64,000 bases of DNA, from positions 519,501 to 583,500 of the forward strand of contig JAJOZX010000090.1 in the NCBI GenBank assembly GCA_023014485.1. The letters run 5' to 3'. A program made the position numbers and the translations under genes. Source of the DNA: Bathynomus jamesi. Taxonomy: Eukaryota > Arthropoda > Malacostraca > Isopoda > Cirolanidae. Under the pieces are notes generated by a model that saw only the letters and a list, made by a program, of their open reading frames with translations, was not told the origin of the DNA and made no database searches. This document shows, piece by piece, positions 43,745 through 54,752 of this stretch (the first letter of the stretch is position 1; every line of letters starts with the position of its first letter).

Positions 43745-44823
43745 CTTCCTTTGCAGATAGTGTATGTATGTGCAGTTATGAAGATGTCCATCCCAAGAAT
43801 TTTTTCTGAGGCACCTCCTAGCTACAGTAAAACAGTTTTTTTTCTATAATTGTGTGGGGTGCGATTTAGACCAAAGGGCAAACAGAGTTGGTGGTCTGCA
43901 CAGGAAATGTTAATTCAGCCAAACAAGTAAAGATGTTGCGAGACATATAATTGGCTGATACCCATCTATTCCACTAAAAATGTGTCTCCCCACCAGAATG
44001 TATTCATGAAAAATGGTGCACCAGCTCATATGTTATGCAAAGGTGGACTGACAGCCATGGAAATGGACGTCTTCCATAGCCAAATCAGTCCCAAGATATG
44101 GTGCCAATAGAACATGTCTGATGCAGTGCTAGATTAAGGAAACGGCAACCAAAGCCTACCTCCAAGGAAAGCCTCGTCAAATCTGCAAAAGAAGAATGGG
44201 CTACATTAATACCTCAAGAACAAATAGCAAAGATCATCAATGGAATGCTAGATCATGTGCCAGTTTCTACATAATGCAAAGGAGGAAACAACACGATTTT
44301 AAATATACTGATTCTCGCTGGAGGAGCTGGGGAGAGGTGTCGGGAGTTCTCTGTGATCCTAGGATGCCAGTGAAGCTGAAAGGGAAGGTCTTCAAAACAG
44401 TGGTTAGGCCAGCCATGTTGTACGGAATGGAAACGGTGCCAATGAAGAAGACTAGTGACAGAAAGATGGATGTGGCTGAAATGAAAATGTTGCGATGGAT
44501 GTGCGGTGTAACTAGAAGGGATCGAATCAGAAACGAACGCATTAGAGGAACGGTGAAAGTAGTAGAGACGTCAAGAAAAGTCCAAGAAGCCAGACTGAGA
44601 TGGCATGGGCACATGATGAGAAGAGAGGAGGATTACGTGGGACGTAGGGTGCTGGAAATGGAGGTGCCGGGACGGAGGAGAAGAGGTAGACCGAAGACGA
44701 TGGAGGAAACTCACCAAGAACAGCGACCCCATATAGAGATGGGATTTAAGCTGCAGAAGAAGATTCAATAAATTTGTTATTTAATAACATTTATATCAAA
44801 TAAAAAACTTTGGAAGAACCAAA

Positions 44824-44826
<3 letters not shown>
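43745..44826 (+). pseudogene. Tc1-like transposase relic, second copy
   Basis: This is an inverted copy of 22101-22755, ending with CTTGGAAGAACCAAAGTG-like TIR sequence. It encodes remnants of a Tc1 transposase (NGAPAH, VPIEHV, KEEWATLIPQEQI) in shifting frames. It is split near 44310 by an inserted RTE-like fragment. Confidence 0.65.
44316..44767 (+). pseudogene. RTE-like LINE ORF C-terminal fragment
   Basis: The frame starts at about RWRSWGEVSGVLCDPRMPVK and continues GKVFKTVVRPAMLYGMETVP, EMKMLRWMCGVTRRDRIRNE, ARLRWHGHMMRREEDYVGRR and GRRRRGRPKTMEE. This is the conserved tail after the reverse transcriptase in RTE-type elements. It is absent from the inverted copy at 22.1 kb, and GATTC occurs on both sides of it, suggesting a recent 5'-truncated insertion with a short target duplication. 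Confidence 0.8.
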
Positions 44827-44922
<96 letters not shown>

Positions 44923-44935
44923 CATACACAAGGGG
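44827..44935. repeat. (TA)n(TG)n(TA)n microsatellite
   Basis: TA run 44829-44867, TG run to 44909, then TA. Confidence 0.95.
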
Positions 44936-45235
44936 CCATGAAAATGAGGATAGAAAATACCCTCAGAAAACGAGGCCCAAAGCTTTTCAATATCCTTCCA
45001 AAAGAAGTGAGGAATCTCCAGCACGCCGACCTGAATAACTTCAAGAACCAGCTGGACAGATTCCTGTGCAAAGTCCCTGACCAGCCATGCGTGGCTGGCT
45101 ACGAGGGCAGGAGGAGATCAGAGAGCAATTCCCTCCTTCACCAAGACCCGCAAATGAGGCGGGATGCTGCAGAGGGGTCGACCGCAGGTCGATCCTGAAC
45201 CGTCGTTGAAACTCAACAAAAGTAAGCAAAAAAAA
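44936..45235 (+). pseudogene. CR1-like LINE C-terminal end
   Basis: The frame reads RIENTLRKRGPKLFNILPKE, NNFKNQLDRFLCKVPDQPCV and SNSLLHQDPQ before a stop. This is the usual extreme C-terminus of CR1-like ORF2 proteins. It ends in an A run before (TA)n and is 5'-truncated at the microsatellite. Confidence 0.7.
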
Positions 45236-45361
45236 AAAGTGTATATATATATATATATATATAATTATCAGCCGCTTATATAAATCAAATCACTTTTCAT
45301 TTCCCCGATCGAAATTTTCATTATTTTTTTTCAGGTTATCTGGATCGGTGAAATCTGGATA

Positions 45362-46925
45362 CAGTGGAGCTCATAAGTATTCGTACAGAGAAATATTTCA
45401 GTTATATTCGCCCTCATCTTTTGTACCACACATACGTATAGTTATGAAAATTTAACAAATAAAAAACTAGTTTAACTCCACCATATAATGCAAAACATCA
45501 AATAAAATGCAAAAGTTTTCATGCATACTTACAAAACTATTTAATACTTTGTGTGTCCACCTTTTGCTTGAATGACTTCAATGATTCGTTTTAGGTATTT
45601 TTCTACATGGTTTTGACATCTCTCAGTAGAAACTTTAGTTTATTCTTTCAAAGAAAATTATTGTAATTCATTCAAAATTTGAAAAGTTTCGCTTGCTGAC
45701 TGCTTTTTTCAAATAAAACCATAAATTCTCAATTGAATTGAGACCGGGGATTTGACTGGGACAATGGGACATTCGATAAGTTTGAAATTCTTTTGTTGAA
45801 GACATTGTATAGTGCTCTTTCTTTTATAATTTGAATCATTATCTTGTTGCAGTATCCAAATGCGACCCATTCGCAACTCCCGATGTGAAGGCAATACATT
45901 TTCTTTTAAAATTTCCTGATGTTTCTTCGAACTCAAAATTCCACTGATGACAACAAGCTTTCCTGGACCAGAAAAGTATCCCCAAAGAAGCAAACTACTA
46001 CCACCATGCAGTATTTGATTTTCGCCAAACATACCGTTGCTTGTTGTTCCCGAATAATTCAAGTTTCGTCTCAAACGTCCAAAGAACTTTCTTCCAGAAT
46101 GCGAATCCATCATTTTCACGATCCTTGACGTACTTTAAACGAGCTTCTTTGTGCGCTTTTAGTAGCAAAGGTTTTCTTTATGCGACTCTTCCATGCAGTC
46201 CTTTCTTTCTCAATGTACGACGCATAGTAGAGGGATGGATATCAATCTAAAACATTTTTAATACTTGGCAAATATCGTCTGCAATCACTCATGAATTTGC
46301 AACAGCCATTCTTTCAATCTGTCTAGCTATATGTTCTGAAATCATGCGAGGTCGTCCACACCTTGGTAAAATTTCGATTGTTTCAAAGTCTTTTCATTTC
46401 TTTATAACTACAGCAACCATCATAAATGGAATTCGAAGCTCTTCTCCTATCTTCCCACAACTTTCCAGACTCGTGTGCAGCAACAACAGATCTCCTAAAA
46501 TCTGTAGACATCTCTTTACCACGATGAACCATTGCTTACTAATAACTTGTACACTGCACAGTCATCCGTCTTCTATGTGGATTCACAGAGAAAATTCTAG
46601 AATTCAGAATTACCAACAGTCTCTACTCAATAAACAACCAACTACTGCTAAAAAATTTAAATTCTTCAAGCCTAAGGTAGTCACACAATGTATTAAATAA
46701 TTTTGTAAATAAATATACAAAAACTTTTCAATTTTAACTATTTTTTTATTTTCCTCAAATTCTTTGATGGTTTGCATGATATGTTGCAGTTAAACTAATG
46801 TTTTAATTTGTTAAATTTTCCCAAACGAACGGTAAGCTTTTCATAACTATCCTATGCATGACACGAAAAATAAGGACGAATATAACTGAAATAGTTCTCT
46901 GTACGAATACTTATGAGCGCCACTG
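45362..46925 (-). mobile_element. Tc1-like transposon, decayed
   Basis: TIRs of about 50 bp begin CAGTGGAGCTCATAAGTATT on the left and, inverted, CAGTGGCGCTCATAAGTATT on the right. TA flanks both (45360-45361 and 46926-46927). The minus strand encodes a Tc1 transposase with stops and shifts: GRPRMISEHIARQIERM near 46340, then SLLLWGYFSGPGKLVVISGI, ENVLPSHRELRMGRIWILQQ with DND as the second acidic site, and a damaged end. Full length but dead. A terminal fragment lies at 13490-13664. Confidence 0.85.
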
Positions 46926-46985
46926 TATATGAATCATTTTTCTCTCTCATATTAATAATCATCCACATTTACCAAGGGAATTTTA

Positions 46986-47187
46986 GGATCACCTGAAGAT
47001 CAGGGCCCCTAGTCTTCTTTAGTTAGCTTTATAAGGCTAACTAACGAAATATCACGACCTAACCTAACCAATTGTCAAAGGCGTACAGTTGACCTAACGA
47101 TTGGTTAGGTTAGGTCGTGATATTTTCGTTAGTTAGCCTTATAAGGCTAACTAGAGAAGGCTGGGGTCCCTGATCTTCAGGTGATCC
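46986..47187. mobile_element. GGATC palindromic MITE, copy 7
   Basis: It is 202 bp, full palindrome, with perfect 8-bp flanks GAATTTTA at 46978-46985 and 47188-47195. Confidence 0.92.
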
Positions 47188-47195
47188 GAATTTTA

Positions 47196-47540
47196 TACTT
47201 GTTCACGCGATTCTTAACCTGACTTTCCATATTTACCTTTTTTGTTGCAGATATTTTTTGATTATCAGATTATTTTGAGATTCATATTTATTTGTCCTTT
47301 CAAATTTACCTTTATTTTCATCTTTGACTCCCATTTTTATCATTTTTTAAATCTTGATTAATATTTTTATCTGATAAAGGTATTTTTCTAACTATAAACC
47401 GGGCGTGTATCTTTAGTATTGTTAATCACTGAGGAAGTAAGAGAAGCTCTCGCAGTTCTGCAACGACATGGCGAAAATAGCAATGCTCCTATTAATAATG
47501 ATTTTGAAATTTTTATTGATGTGGACAGAATGCTAAAATA
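47196..47540. other. Spacer, nothing recognised
   Basis: AT-rich; no domain. Confidence 0.4.
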
Positions 47541-47542
47541 TA

Positions 47543-48040
47543 CCTGGTGTCCCATTCAAAATGAAACAACTTTGAAACTCTGTAATTTTTAAAGTATTAA
47601 TGTGAGAATGTTGAAACTTTGCCAGTTACTACACCATATGCATAGGTTTTTGTCATAATGTTTCTGCTTGTTTCAGATTGAATTATGTTTACCCCACAAA
47701 GAAAAAGCGAAATGTGTGTTATGGATGGCTGAGTTGAAGTCCCCTACTCTGGTGCAACGGCGATTCCGTACAACCTTTCACAAGGAACCACCCACCAGAA
47801 GAGACCTATATGCATGGACCAAGAAATTTGAGGAGACTGGCAGTGTTCTAAAGGAGCATTCTGGAGGGCGAACAAGATCGGAAGAAGATGTTGAACGAAT
47901 ACGCGGCGCCTTTGGTAGTAGCCCGAGAAAGTCCAGCCGTCGTGCCAGTGTCGAACTGCAGATTCCTCGTTCAACTGTGCATAGAGTCGTGCGCAAGCGG
48001 CTGCAGCTCTATCCATATAAGCTTCAAATTTTTCAGCATA
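47543..48040 (+). pseudogene. Mariner-type transposase N-terminal relic with left TIR
   Basis: The left end CTGGTGTCCCATTCAAAATG follows a TA at 47541. The plus frame encodes LPHKEKAKCVLWMAELKSPT, FRTTFHKEPPTRRDLYAWTK, GRTRSEEDVERIRGAFGSSP and LQIPRSTVHRVVRKRL, the two helix-turn-helix domains of a mariner-like transposase. The catalytic domain and right TIR are missing. Confidence 0.8.
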
Positions 48041-48165
48041 TAACATGTGAAGATCTTAACAAAAGGAAACATTATGCTATGCACAATATATCTAATGTAT
48101 CTAATGTATCTAAATGTTATAATTCACATATATCATATGAAACTTTATGACATTGACTATATGAC

Positions 48166-48585
48166 ACTGAGTATATTAAACGGACGTGTTATGTGCCTTC
48201 AAAAATGGACGCTCAATGTCCCGGTTGAGGTTTAAGTTTTGTTTTTTGCCTAAAAATACAATAGTTACCCCTTTTTCTTTGATGTATTCAATCCGACGTG
48301 AATGCAACGAGTTTCTTGCGTATATTGAGGATCTGAATGTAGTAGGCTAAGTATAAGCTGTAAACCCTAGATCCTGTCCCAAAGCTGGATCGTATCTGCT
48401 TTGCAGATAGCTGGTGAGGGAAGCTGTATTTTGGGGCCTCTTTGCGAGTAACCTGGTGCCCACGTTGGGCTTTTCCATCATGAAAAAGAAAAAACTATAG
48501 TATTTGTCATTACTTATTCGAACTATAGTGGATGTAATTTCCCAGAAGAGTTCCTTGTTCCATGCACGGTGTGTGTTTAACATAT
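48166..48585 (-). repeat. Diverged 456-bp repeat unit
   Basis: TTAAACGGACGTGTT, GGACGCTCAATGTCCCGGTT and TTCCTTGTTCCATGCACGGT match the inverted form of the 39.26 kb unit with many substitutions. Confidence 0.75.
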
Positions 48586-48779
48586 ATATATGTCGGCTGT
48601 TTCGGAATGCACTAATTCCATCTTCAGGGCTAAAACAATATAAGGCAAAATCACATACAAAATACAAATTGCAATTGTAAGTCGCTTAATAACAATTTAA
48701 AATAAAGTTAAAATTATAAAAAGTAGCTAAGAAAATGTAAAAGCATGAAGGATGTTATTTTTTCTCTGGTGTTCCTGTT

Positions 48780-48780
<1 letters not shown>
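48586..48780 (-). repeat. PLE-like terminal repeat fragment
   Basis: The position of a hammerhead-like core next to (TA)n resembles the other PLE terminal repeats. The rest of the sequence is different from them and no coding sequence follows. Confidence 0.45.
48600..48627 (-). ncRNA. Hammerhead ribozyme-like core
   Basis: Minus strand: CTGAAGA, T, stem GGAAT-TAGTGC-ATTCC (5 bp), GAAA, CAGCCGAC. Strongest stem II of the set. Confidence 0.65.
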
Positions 48781-48782
<2 letters not shown>

Positions 48783-48829
<47 letters not shown>

Positions 48830-48860
48830 TGTGTATATATATATACTGTATATATAATTT
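48783..48860. repeat. (TA)n microsatellite
   Basis: TA run 48783-48828 and further interrupted TA to 48856. Confidence 0.9.
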
Positions 48861-48969
48861 AGGGTGTGCCTAAAATTGCAACTTCAAAATTTTGTAACGA
48901 CCAGGATGTAATTTTTTTGTATTCAGTGCAAAAACATAATGTACAAAATCTTAGGACTTGCTCAAAGAT

Positions 48970-49310
48970 GTTGAACTTTAAATATATTTACCTTTAATTA
49001 ACATAAACATTTACTTCCAATTAACATAAAAATTTACCTTTAATTAACATAAACATTTACTTTCAATTACATAAAAATTTACCTTTAATTTTATTTACCT
49101 TTAATTAACATAAACATTTACTTTCAATTAACATAAAAATTTACCTTTAATTAACATAAACATTTACTTTCAATTACATAAAAATTTACCTTTAATTTTA
49201 TTTACCTTTAATTAACATAAACATTTACTTTCAATTAACCTAAAAATTTACCTTTAATTTTATTTACCTTTAATTAACAAACATTTACTTTCAATAACAT
49301 TAACACTTAG
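48970..49310. repeat. ~44-bp minisatellite in element 3' region
   Basis: AAATTTACCTTTAATTAACA and TAAACATTTACTTTCAATTA alternate about seven times with small deletions, immediately after the gene A stop. Confidence 0.85.
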
Positions 49311-49312
49311 CT

Positions 49313-51885
49313 TTAATCAACATTTTTGACAGCCTCATCAAACTTCTTTCGATGATACTCAACCACTTGAAGAAGGAACTGTTTCTGTTCCTCGTCACGA
49401 GTAAGGCTTTCATTGAAGGATTGCATGAGAGCAACTCCTCGTTCTGCCAAATCATTTGTTACTCTAAGAGATGACACAATTGCTTGAGCTTCATTGTAGG
49501 TTGCATCACTGGACCAGTCTGCGGGGTCTTTACCGAGAAAGGTTTCATCAATTCCCAAAATACTAAAGAAGTTTTTAGTTGATTTTGTCACAAAGTCAGC
49601 CAATGAACATGAAGAAAAAATTTTTATAGGGAGAATCCTCTTTGGAGGCTCTTCGGAACCTTGTTGCACTCTCATGTTATAAATCATGTTTCTCTTCTCT
49701 TCATGGGATACTTTATTGTCAAAAAAACTTAGACCTACTGATATCTCAGATAAATACCACAAATGTCGTGAGAATGCAGTCAAAGCAACAGTTGAAACTT
49801 CTTTGTCAGCGTAGTCTTCAAGTGTTTTTAGAAGCATGAGATCGTTTCTTGGAGCATCACAAGATGACGTACATGTAAACCAATATTTAATGTACACAGT
49901 TGTGACGAACAGTGACACTCGTAACAAGTGATCTGCTAACATTCTGACATAGGAGAGGCGGGATCCCCTAATTGCAGTTTGACGGTGCTGAACAGAATAT
50001 TGTTCTTGGAAAAGGTACATTTTTATGGCATAAATTGCTCGTGCCATCCATCGAGCTCGGTGTACTGCTCCAGGTTTACGAAAAGTGATGTCTTGGGAGG
50101 GAGTACCTCCAAGGAATATAATGGAGAGTTCTAGGAGCTCTTGATAGTCTCCCCGAAGCTGTTTTGACTGCAACTGCTGAAGAGCAAATGCAATTAGACC
50201 TTTTCTCCTTTCTTCTTCTACCATGTTACCAGTATTTATATTAAGTAGAGTTTTATACTGCGTTTTATCAATATGAGGCCAAGATTCACGGAAATGAGAA
50301 AAAACTTCAATATTAGGTGACCTACCAGCATCATGCAGAGAAAATACTTTCTCTAACATAATTTCAAATATGTGATGGCGGCATGCAAGACTCAGCAGAT
50401 CTTTCTCTAATTCTGTTTCAATTTTAAGGCAAACCCCACCTTTCAATCCAGTATTAGTTGGTGCAGTGTCAAAACACAATGCAACTATTCTATTTTCTAG
50501 TCCCCATTTTCTTATTTCTGTCAGACAAGCATCAGCAATACCAGAAGCATTCCCAGTATTGAACTTTGGAACAGCAAGTAATTTTGTAATATCTTTACCA
50601 GACACTAAAATTGGTAAACGCTCTACAGTCTTCTGAACAGCTCCAGTATAATCATCCATAATTTTTCCATCCCAGTGGAGAGTAAGGGGTACTTCTGGAT
50701 CAAAAGATGCTCGAATTTCTGCTGCTAGAGATTCACGATGTTTGTTTCTGGCTCGATGAATTGTTCTGTGGCTAATCTGTAACTCACTTCTGGGAGCTCT
50801 GAGCAAATTAGATGAAGCCATTGCTGAGAAAACGTGAACAGCATTTCTGCTACTTATTTTTGTTCGATCTAGTGCTGCAGCAACTTCTTGCGTAACAACT
50901 TGAACACGACCTCTGTTTAGGCTGACCATATTTCCTTGAGACAAAAACGGGACATTGGGATGGCAAAAAAGGGACGGGGTTATGTAATATTCAGTATTCA
51001 TGAAAAAGTAAGTACATAAACCGGGACAAAATTGACATTTTTATTAAAACGACGGGACGGCCAGGAAATATAAAACAAACGGTACTGTCCCATTCAAAAC
51101 GGTACGTATGGTCAGCCTACCTCTGTTAGAACACCTAGACAAAACAGCCTTATGAGCAATCTCTTGATCAAAATCAGCATGATCACTTTTATCAGATGAT
51201 TCTCCTGATGATTCTAATTCTATCGATTCATTAATTGTTGCTGCTGATGATGTATATGCTTCCTGCAAATATTTCTGTTTCTCTTTTTGCCTTTCATATG
51301 CTAGTGATCGCTCAATTCTGCTAGCTTCTTTCTTTGAAAGTTTCATGTCTACTCCTATCATTGATCCACGACGGCCTTTTTCTCTTTGACCTTGTAAGAA
51401 TAAGCGATCTTCCTCAATCTTAATCAAACTCATGGCATCCTGGTGTACAATATCAAATAAATCATCCAGTGACTCGCCAAAAATATCACGTTTCTTGCTT
51501 TCAGTAGATGTTGATCTATTTATGTTTTTTTGAGTGACTGCCATTCTTTATGAAGACGTACAACTCTCTCACGCACATGTAATTCAGTTGTTGTAGGTAT
51601 ACGTGCTCTTTCCCAAATCGGCAAAATTAAACGAACAGTTTTCTTAACACTTTCCTTCAGACTCATTTGTTTATCAGTATGAAAATTAAATAACACTTTT
51701 AGTACATCACGCCTTGATGGTAACTTTGCAGCACTAAATTTTTCTTCACATTTACCAACTAACCAAATATCACTGTAGGGTCTTGTTTCATTGCCATTCT
51801 TGGTAGACACTAAAAGCAAAAAAACTGAACAATTACTGTAGTCTGTATGTGGCTGAGCAGAAAAACACAGTTTAACACAACCCAC
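49313..51885 (-). pseudogene. Gene A: RNase H-like transposase, MITE-interrupted
   Basis: Frames 51885-51520, 51544-51044 and 51001-49313 make one gene of about 760 residues. A shift in an A-run near 51525 and a 202-bp MITE at 50918-51119 interrupt it. The N-terminus has DIWLVGKCEEKFSAAKLPSR and PIWERARIPTTTELHVRERV, then a glutamate/lysine-rich segment with DDLFDIVHQDAM. The core has LHWDGK (D codon at about 50671), VALCFDTAPTNTG (D at about 50470), LSLACRHHIFE (CxxH), HRARWMARAIY, RHLWYLSEISVG and NDLAERG (E at about 49444) with DEEQKQFLLQVVEYH. It is homologous along its whole length to 14146-16386. A transposase role is inferred. Confidence 0.72.
50918..51119. mobile_element. hAT MITE (TAGGCTGACCATA ends), copy 2
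   Basis: TIRs as in copy 1. Perfect 8-bp duplications CCTCTGTT at 50910-50917 and 51120-51127. Inserted in gene A, it adds the extra 28 codons at the start of the longest gene A frame. Confidence 0.93.
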
Positions 51886-52440
51886 CAGCAGTGCTTGAGA
51901 ACAACGACTGACGTGTCATGCGTGCCAACTGGTGCATAGCTACTTTCCTTGTTTGTTTACGTTTAAACCTGTACAGACGTGTAGAGAATGTGTGACTAAT
52001 ACTTGTTCAGTAGCTCTATAACTCCACTTATGTGAAATACTTATATAAGAAAGAATGCTTTACCAAGAAACATAATGTGCAGAACTTGACAAATTACTAA
52101 AAACATAGCTAAATACTGTAACATTAAATGCTGTTGAGCACGTCCTAAATATTGATGCAGCTCCTTCAATTTTTTTGTGTTGCATTTCTACATTAAATTG
52201 AACAATAACACTGGTATGCATATGAAATTTGTTTGTCTGCTGTGAGGGTTTTTTCAACTCATATTATATAATTCGACCATGCTGAATTCGAAAATGACAT
52301 TGGTTTTCCTTAATCAGGTCAGGTTTTTTCTCTATTGGCCATTTATTATAAGTCCAATTTTATCCCCAAATTTATTGATTTTTTTAGCTTAAACACTGTA
52401 GATACGAGTAATATTATAAGAACACTCGTGAAAAATGAAA
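51886..52440. other. Intergenic part of the 6.2-kb element
   Basis: It lies between the gene A start and the gene B end. TTTATT, the inverse of AATAAA, occurs near 52461 and 52487, fitting polyadenylation of gene B before gene A. No further coding was recognised. Confidence 0.4.
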
Positions 52441-52489
52441 CATTGTGTGAATAAATACTTTTATTCATACAATGAATATGGAAAAAAGT

Positions 52490-54752
52490 TTATTGAGGAA
52501 GGAATGAAGTTTTTTTGGCTTTCCGTCTGTGTTTTTCTTCGGGCACGTCTCGCTTCAAACACCAGCAATAGTCCGCCAGCATATTGATATCCCAGTTTCC
52601 CTGGTACCTCTCTTCCATTATTTTGATATCTTGGTGAAATCGTTCACCCTGTTCCTCACTATAATCCCCGCAATTTTCAGGAAAATAGTCCAAGTGGGAC
52701 CACAAAAAGTGCATTTTTATGGACATGCGCGACCCATGAGCTTTGAAAGCTTCCATCAAGTTTTCGACAACGGACTCGTATTCTGGACTTCTACGCTTGC
52801 CAAGAAAATCAGTGACAACTGATTTGAATGCCTGCCAGGCATTCTTCTCAGTTGGAGTCATTGCGTTTTCGAACTGAGTATCCTTGATCAAAGTTCGAAT
52901 TTGAGGACCATCAAAAACCCCAGCATTTAGTTTAGCATCAGATATATGAGGAAATTTACTCTCGAGATATCGGAATGCTGAACCCTCCTTATTCATTGAT
53001 TTGATGAAATTTTTCATCAAGCCCAGCTTAATATGAAGTGGTGGGAGCAAAATTTTTGTTGGTGGTACAAGGGCACTGAAACGACATTATGCGACCCAGG
53101 TTCAAAATTCTCTCTGGATGCCCATTCACGCTGTGCATAGTGCTTCTCATCCGCTCGGCTATCCCATTTGCAGAGGAAACATGGGTATTTCGTGTATCCC
53201 CCTTGCATTCCCAATACAAATGCCACAATCTGAAAAAAATGAAAATATTTAAAGAATTTAGAGAATTTGTTCTATCAGATACAAAAATCTATGCATTGGA
53301 CTGTATCACTTCTGTGGGGAAGTTAAGTGTTCTTATACGCTCTCAAATAACCTTTGGAAAAACAACATAGTCAATAGCAATAGTTTACTTATGATATTAG
53401 TATTACCTTCAAATCTCCACAGATCCTCCAGTTATGTTGGTCGTATACGAGAGCATCCAGTAAAATTTTCATGTTATCGTAGCTCTCAGTAAGTTGTACG
53501 GAATGTGCTACAGGGACTGATGCAACCCTATTCCCAATGTTGAGAAGTACTGCTTTCAAACTTCGTTTAGACGAGTCTATAAATAGCCTCCATTCTGATG
53601 CGTTATATGGCAGGCCTAAGGATTCGATTAGCCCCTCAACATTGCAGCAGTATACTAAGGAAGAGGTATTTTCGTGCACTGCAAAAAACTTGCGGAATTC
53701 TTCCTCTCGTTTCCTATACAGGAGAATGTTGTTCCCGGAGCCAGCAAGTTGTCCTCTCGAAGTCGTGAGCCCAAGATCTCGGCAGCTAATTTGGAAAGTC
53801 CTAAATCCCTGGTAAGATCATTAAGTTTGGCCTGGTTGAGAGGCCTCGGCTCATTTGAAGCGGTATTTTGAGGTGTATATACGACTGGGACTGGTCATTG
53901 GCATTGGTCATTGATTCATCATCAGAATCATCGAAGTCCAGGGTTTGAGGTGGGTCGGGTATTGGAATTCCAGGACCATGGGGTACAGGTCTCATAGCAG
54001 AAGGAATGTCAGGGTATACAACAATGTGTTTATTCTTCTTGTTAACTCCTGAAAATAGAACACAGAAACATGGATATAAAACTTGCATATGAAATAGAAG
54101 AAGCAGTCAGACAGTGGCGGCTCGTGAGGGAAGGCTGCGGTCTGTAAGATATGAAATAGGTCGATGGAGTCTGTATATTTTCTTTCTTTTTCATTCATAT
54201 TGTCCCTTCGGGGACAATATGAATGAAAAAGAAAGAAAATATACAATCATTGTATATGTAAATGTAACTTGTATAACAATATGTATGTGTAAATGTATTT
54301 TCTATAACAATATGTATATGTAAATGTATGATTACCATTATGGTGAATATTATGCTATATATGGTGAATATTACATTATGGTGAATATTATGTCAAGTTT
54401 CATACGAGGATTTCAAAATATTTAAGAAAAATAAATTTATAAGCCCACCTTGGAGGTTTGTCATGCAGAAATAGCAATCTGTCACGTGATCCTTTCCTTC
54501 TCTCCAAATCATGGGAATTCCAAAAGGCAAAGATTTCGCTCTGCCTTTGCTCCATCTTCTCAAATTTTCAATGCACGTCTTGCAGCACATACGAGGGGCG
54601 AAATTTTTGTCCTGGTCCCCTAGCTTAATTCCAAAGTATGCTCTATACATTGTCTTCACAAATTTAGTGATTTGGGACTGGTTATTTGGCATGGTAACCG
54701 TCCCACATATGTAGCAGAATCTATTGGGATCATTTTTACACGCTCTATTCAT
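52490..54752 (-). pseudogene. Gene B: multi-exon cysteine-rich N-terminal protein
   Basis: Four minus-strand exons can be traced. Exon 1 is 54752 to about 54446 (NRFCYICGTVTM, RMCCKTCIENLRRW, TDCYFCMTNLQ; GT donor AAG/GTGGGC). Exon 2 runs from 54048 after TTTTCAG (KNKHIVVYPDIPSAM, TLDFDDSDDESM), merging into AKLNDLTRDLGLSKLAAEIL and YCCNVEGLIESLG. Exon 3 has WRLFIDSSKRSLKAVLLNIG and ends at 53407 with WRICGDLK/GTAATA. Exon 4 runs from 53229 (FVLGMQGGYTKYPCFLCKWD) to LPPLHIKLGLMKNF, YSEEQGERFHQDIKIMEERY and DYCWCLKRDVPEE. Shifts near 53885, 53718 and 53072 break it. The CxxC pairs suggest zinc binding. Proteins of this type occur as uncharacterised families in invertebrates; function unknown. 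Confidence 0.7.

Noticed and set aside
46344..46700. Plus-strand 118-residue frame
   Set aside because: It overlaps the decayed Tc1 transposase that reads on the minus strand; it is a shadow frame.
54114..54323. Frames around 54.0-54.3 kb as separate genes
   Set aside because: They lie in the first intron of gene B and contain a short inverted repeat (FFLFHSYCP read on both strands near 54180-54240), not a gene.
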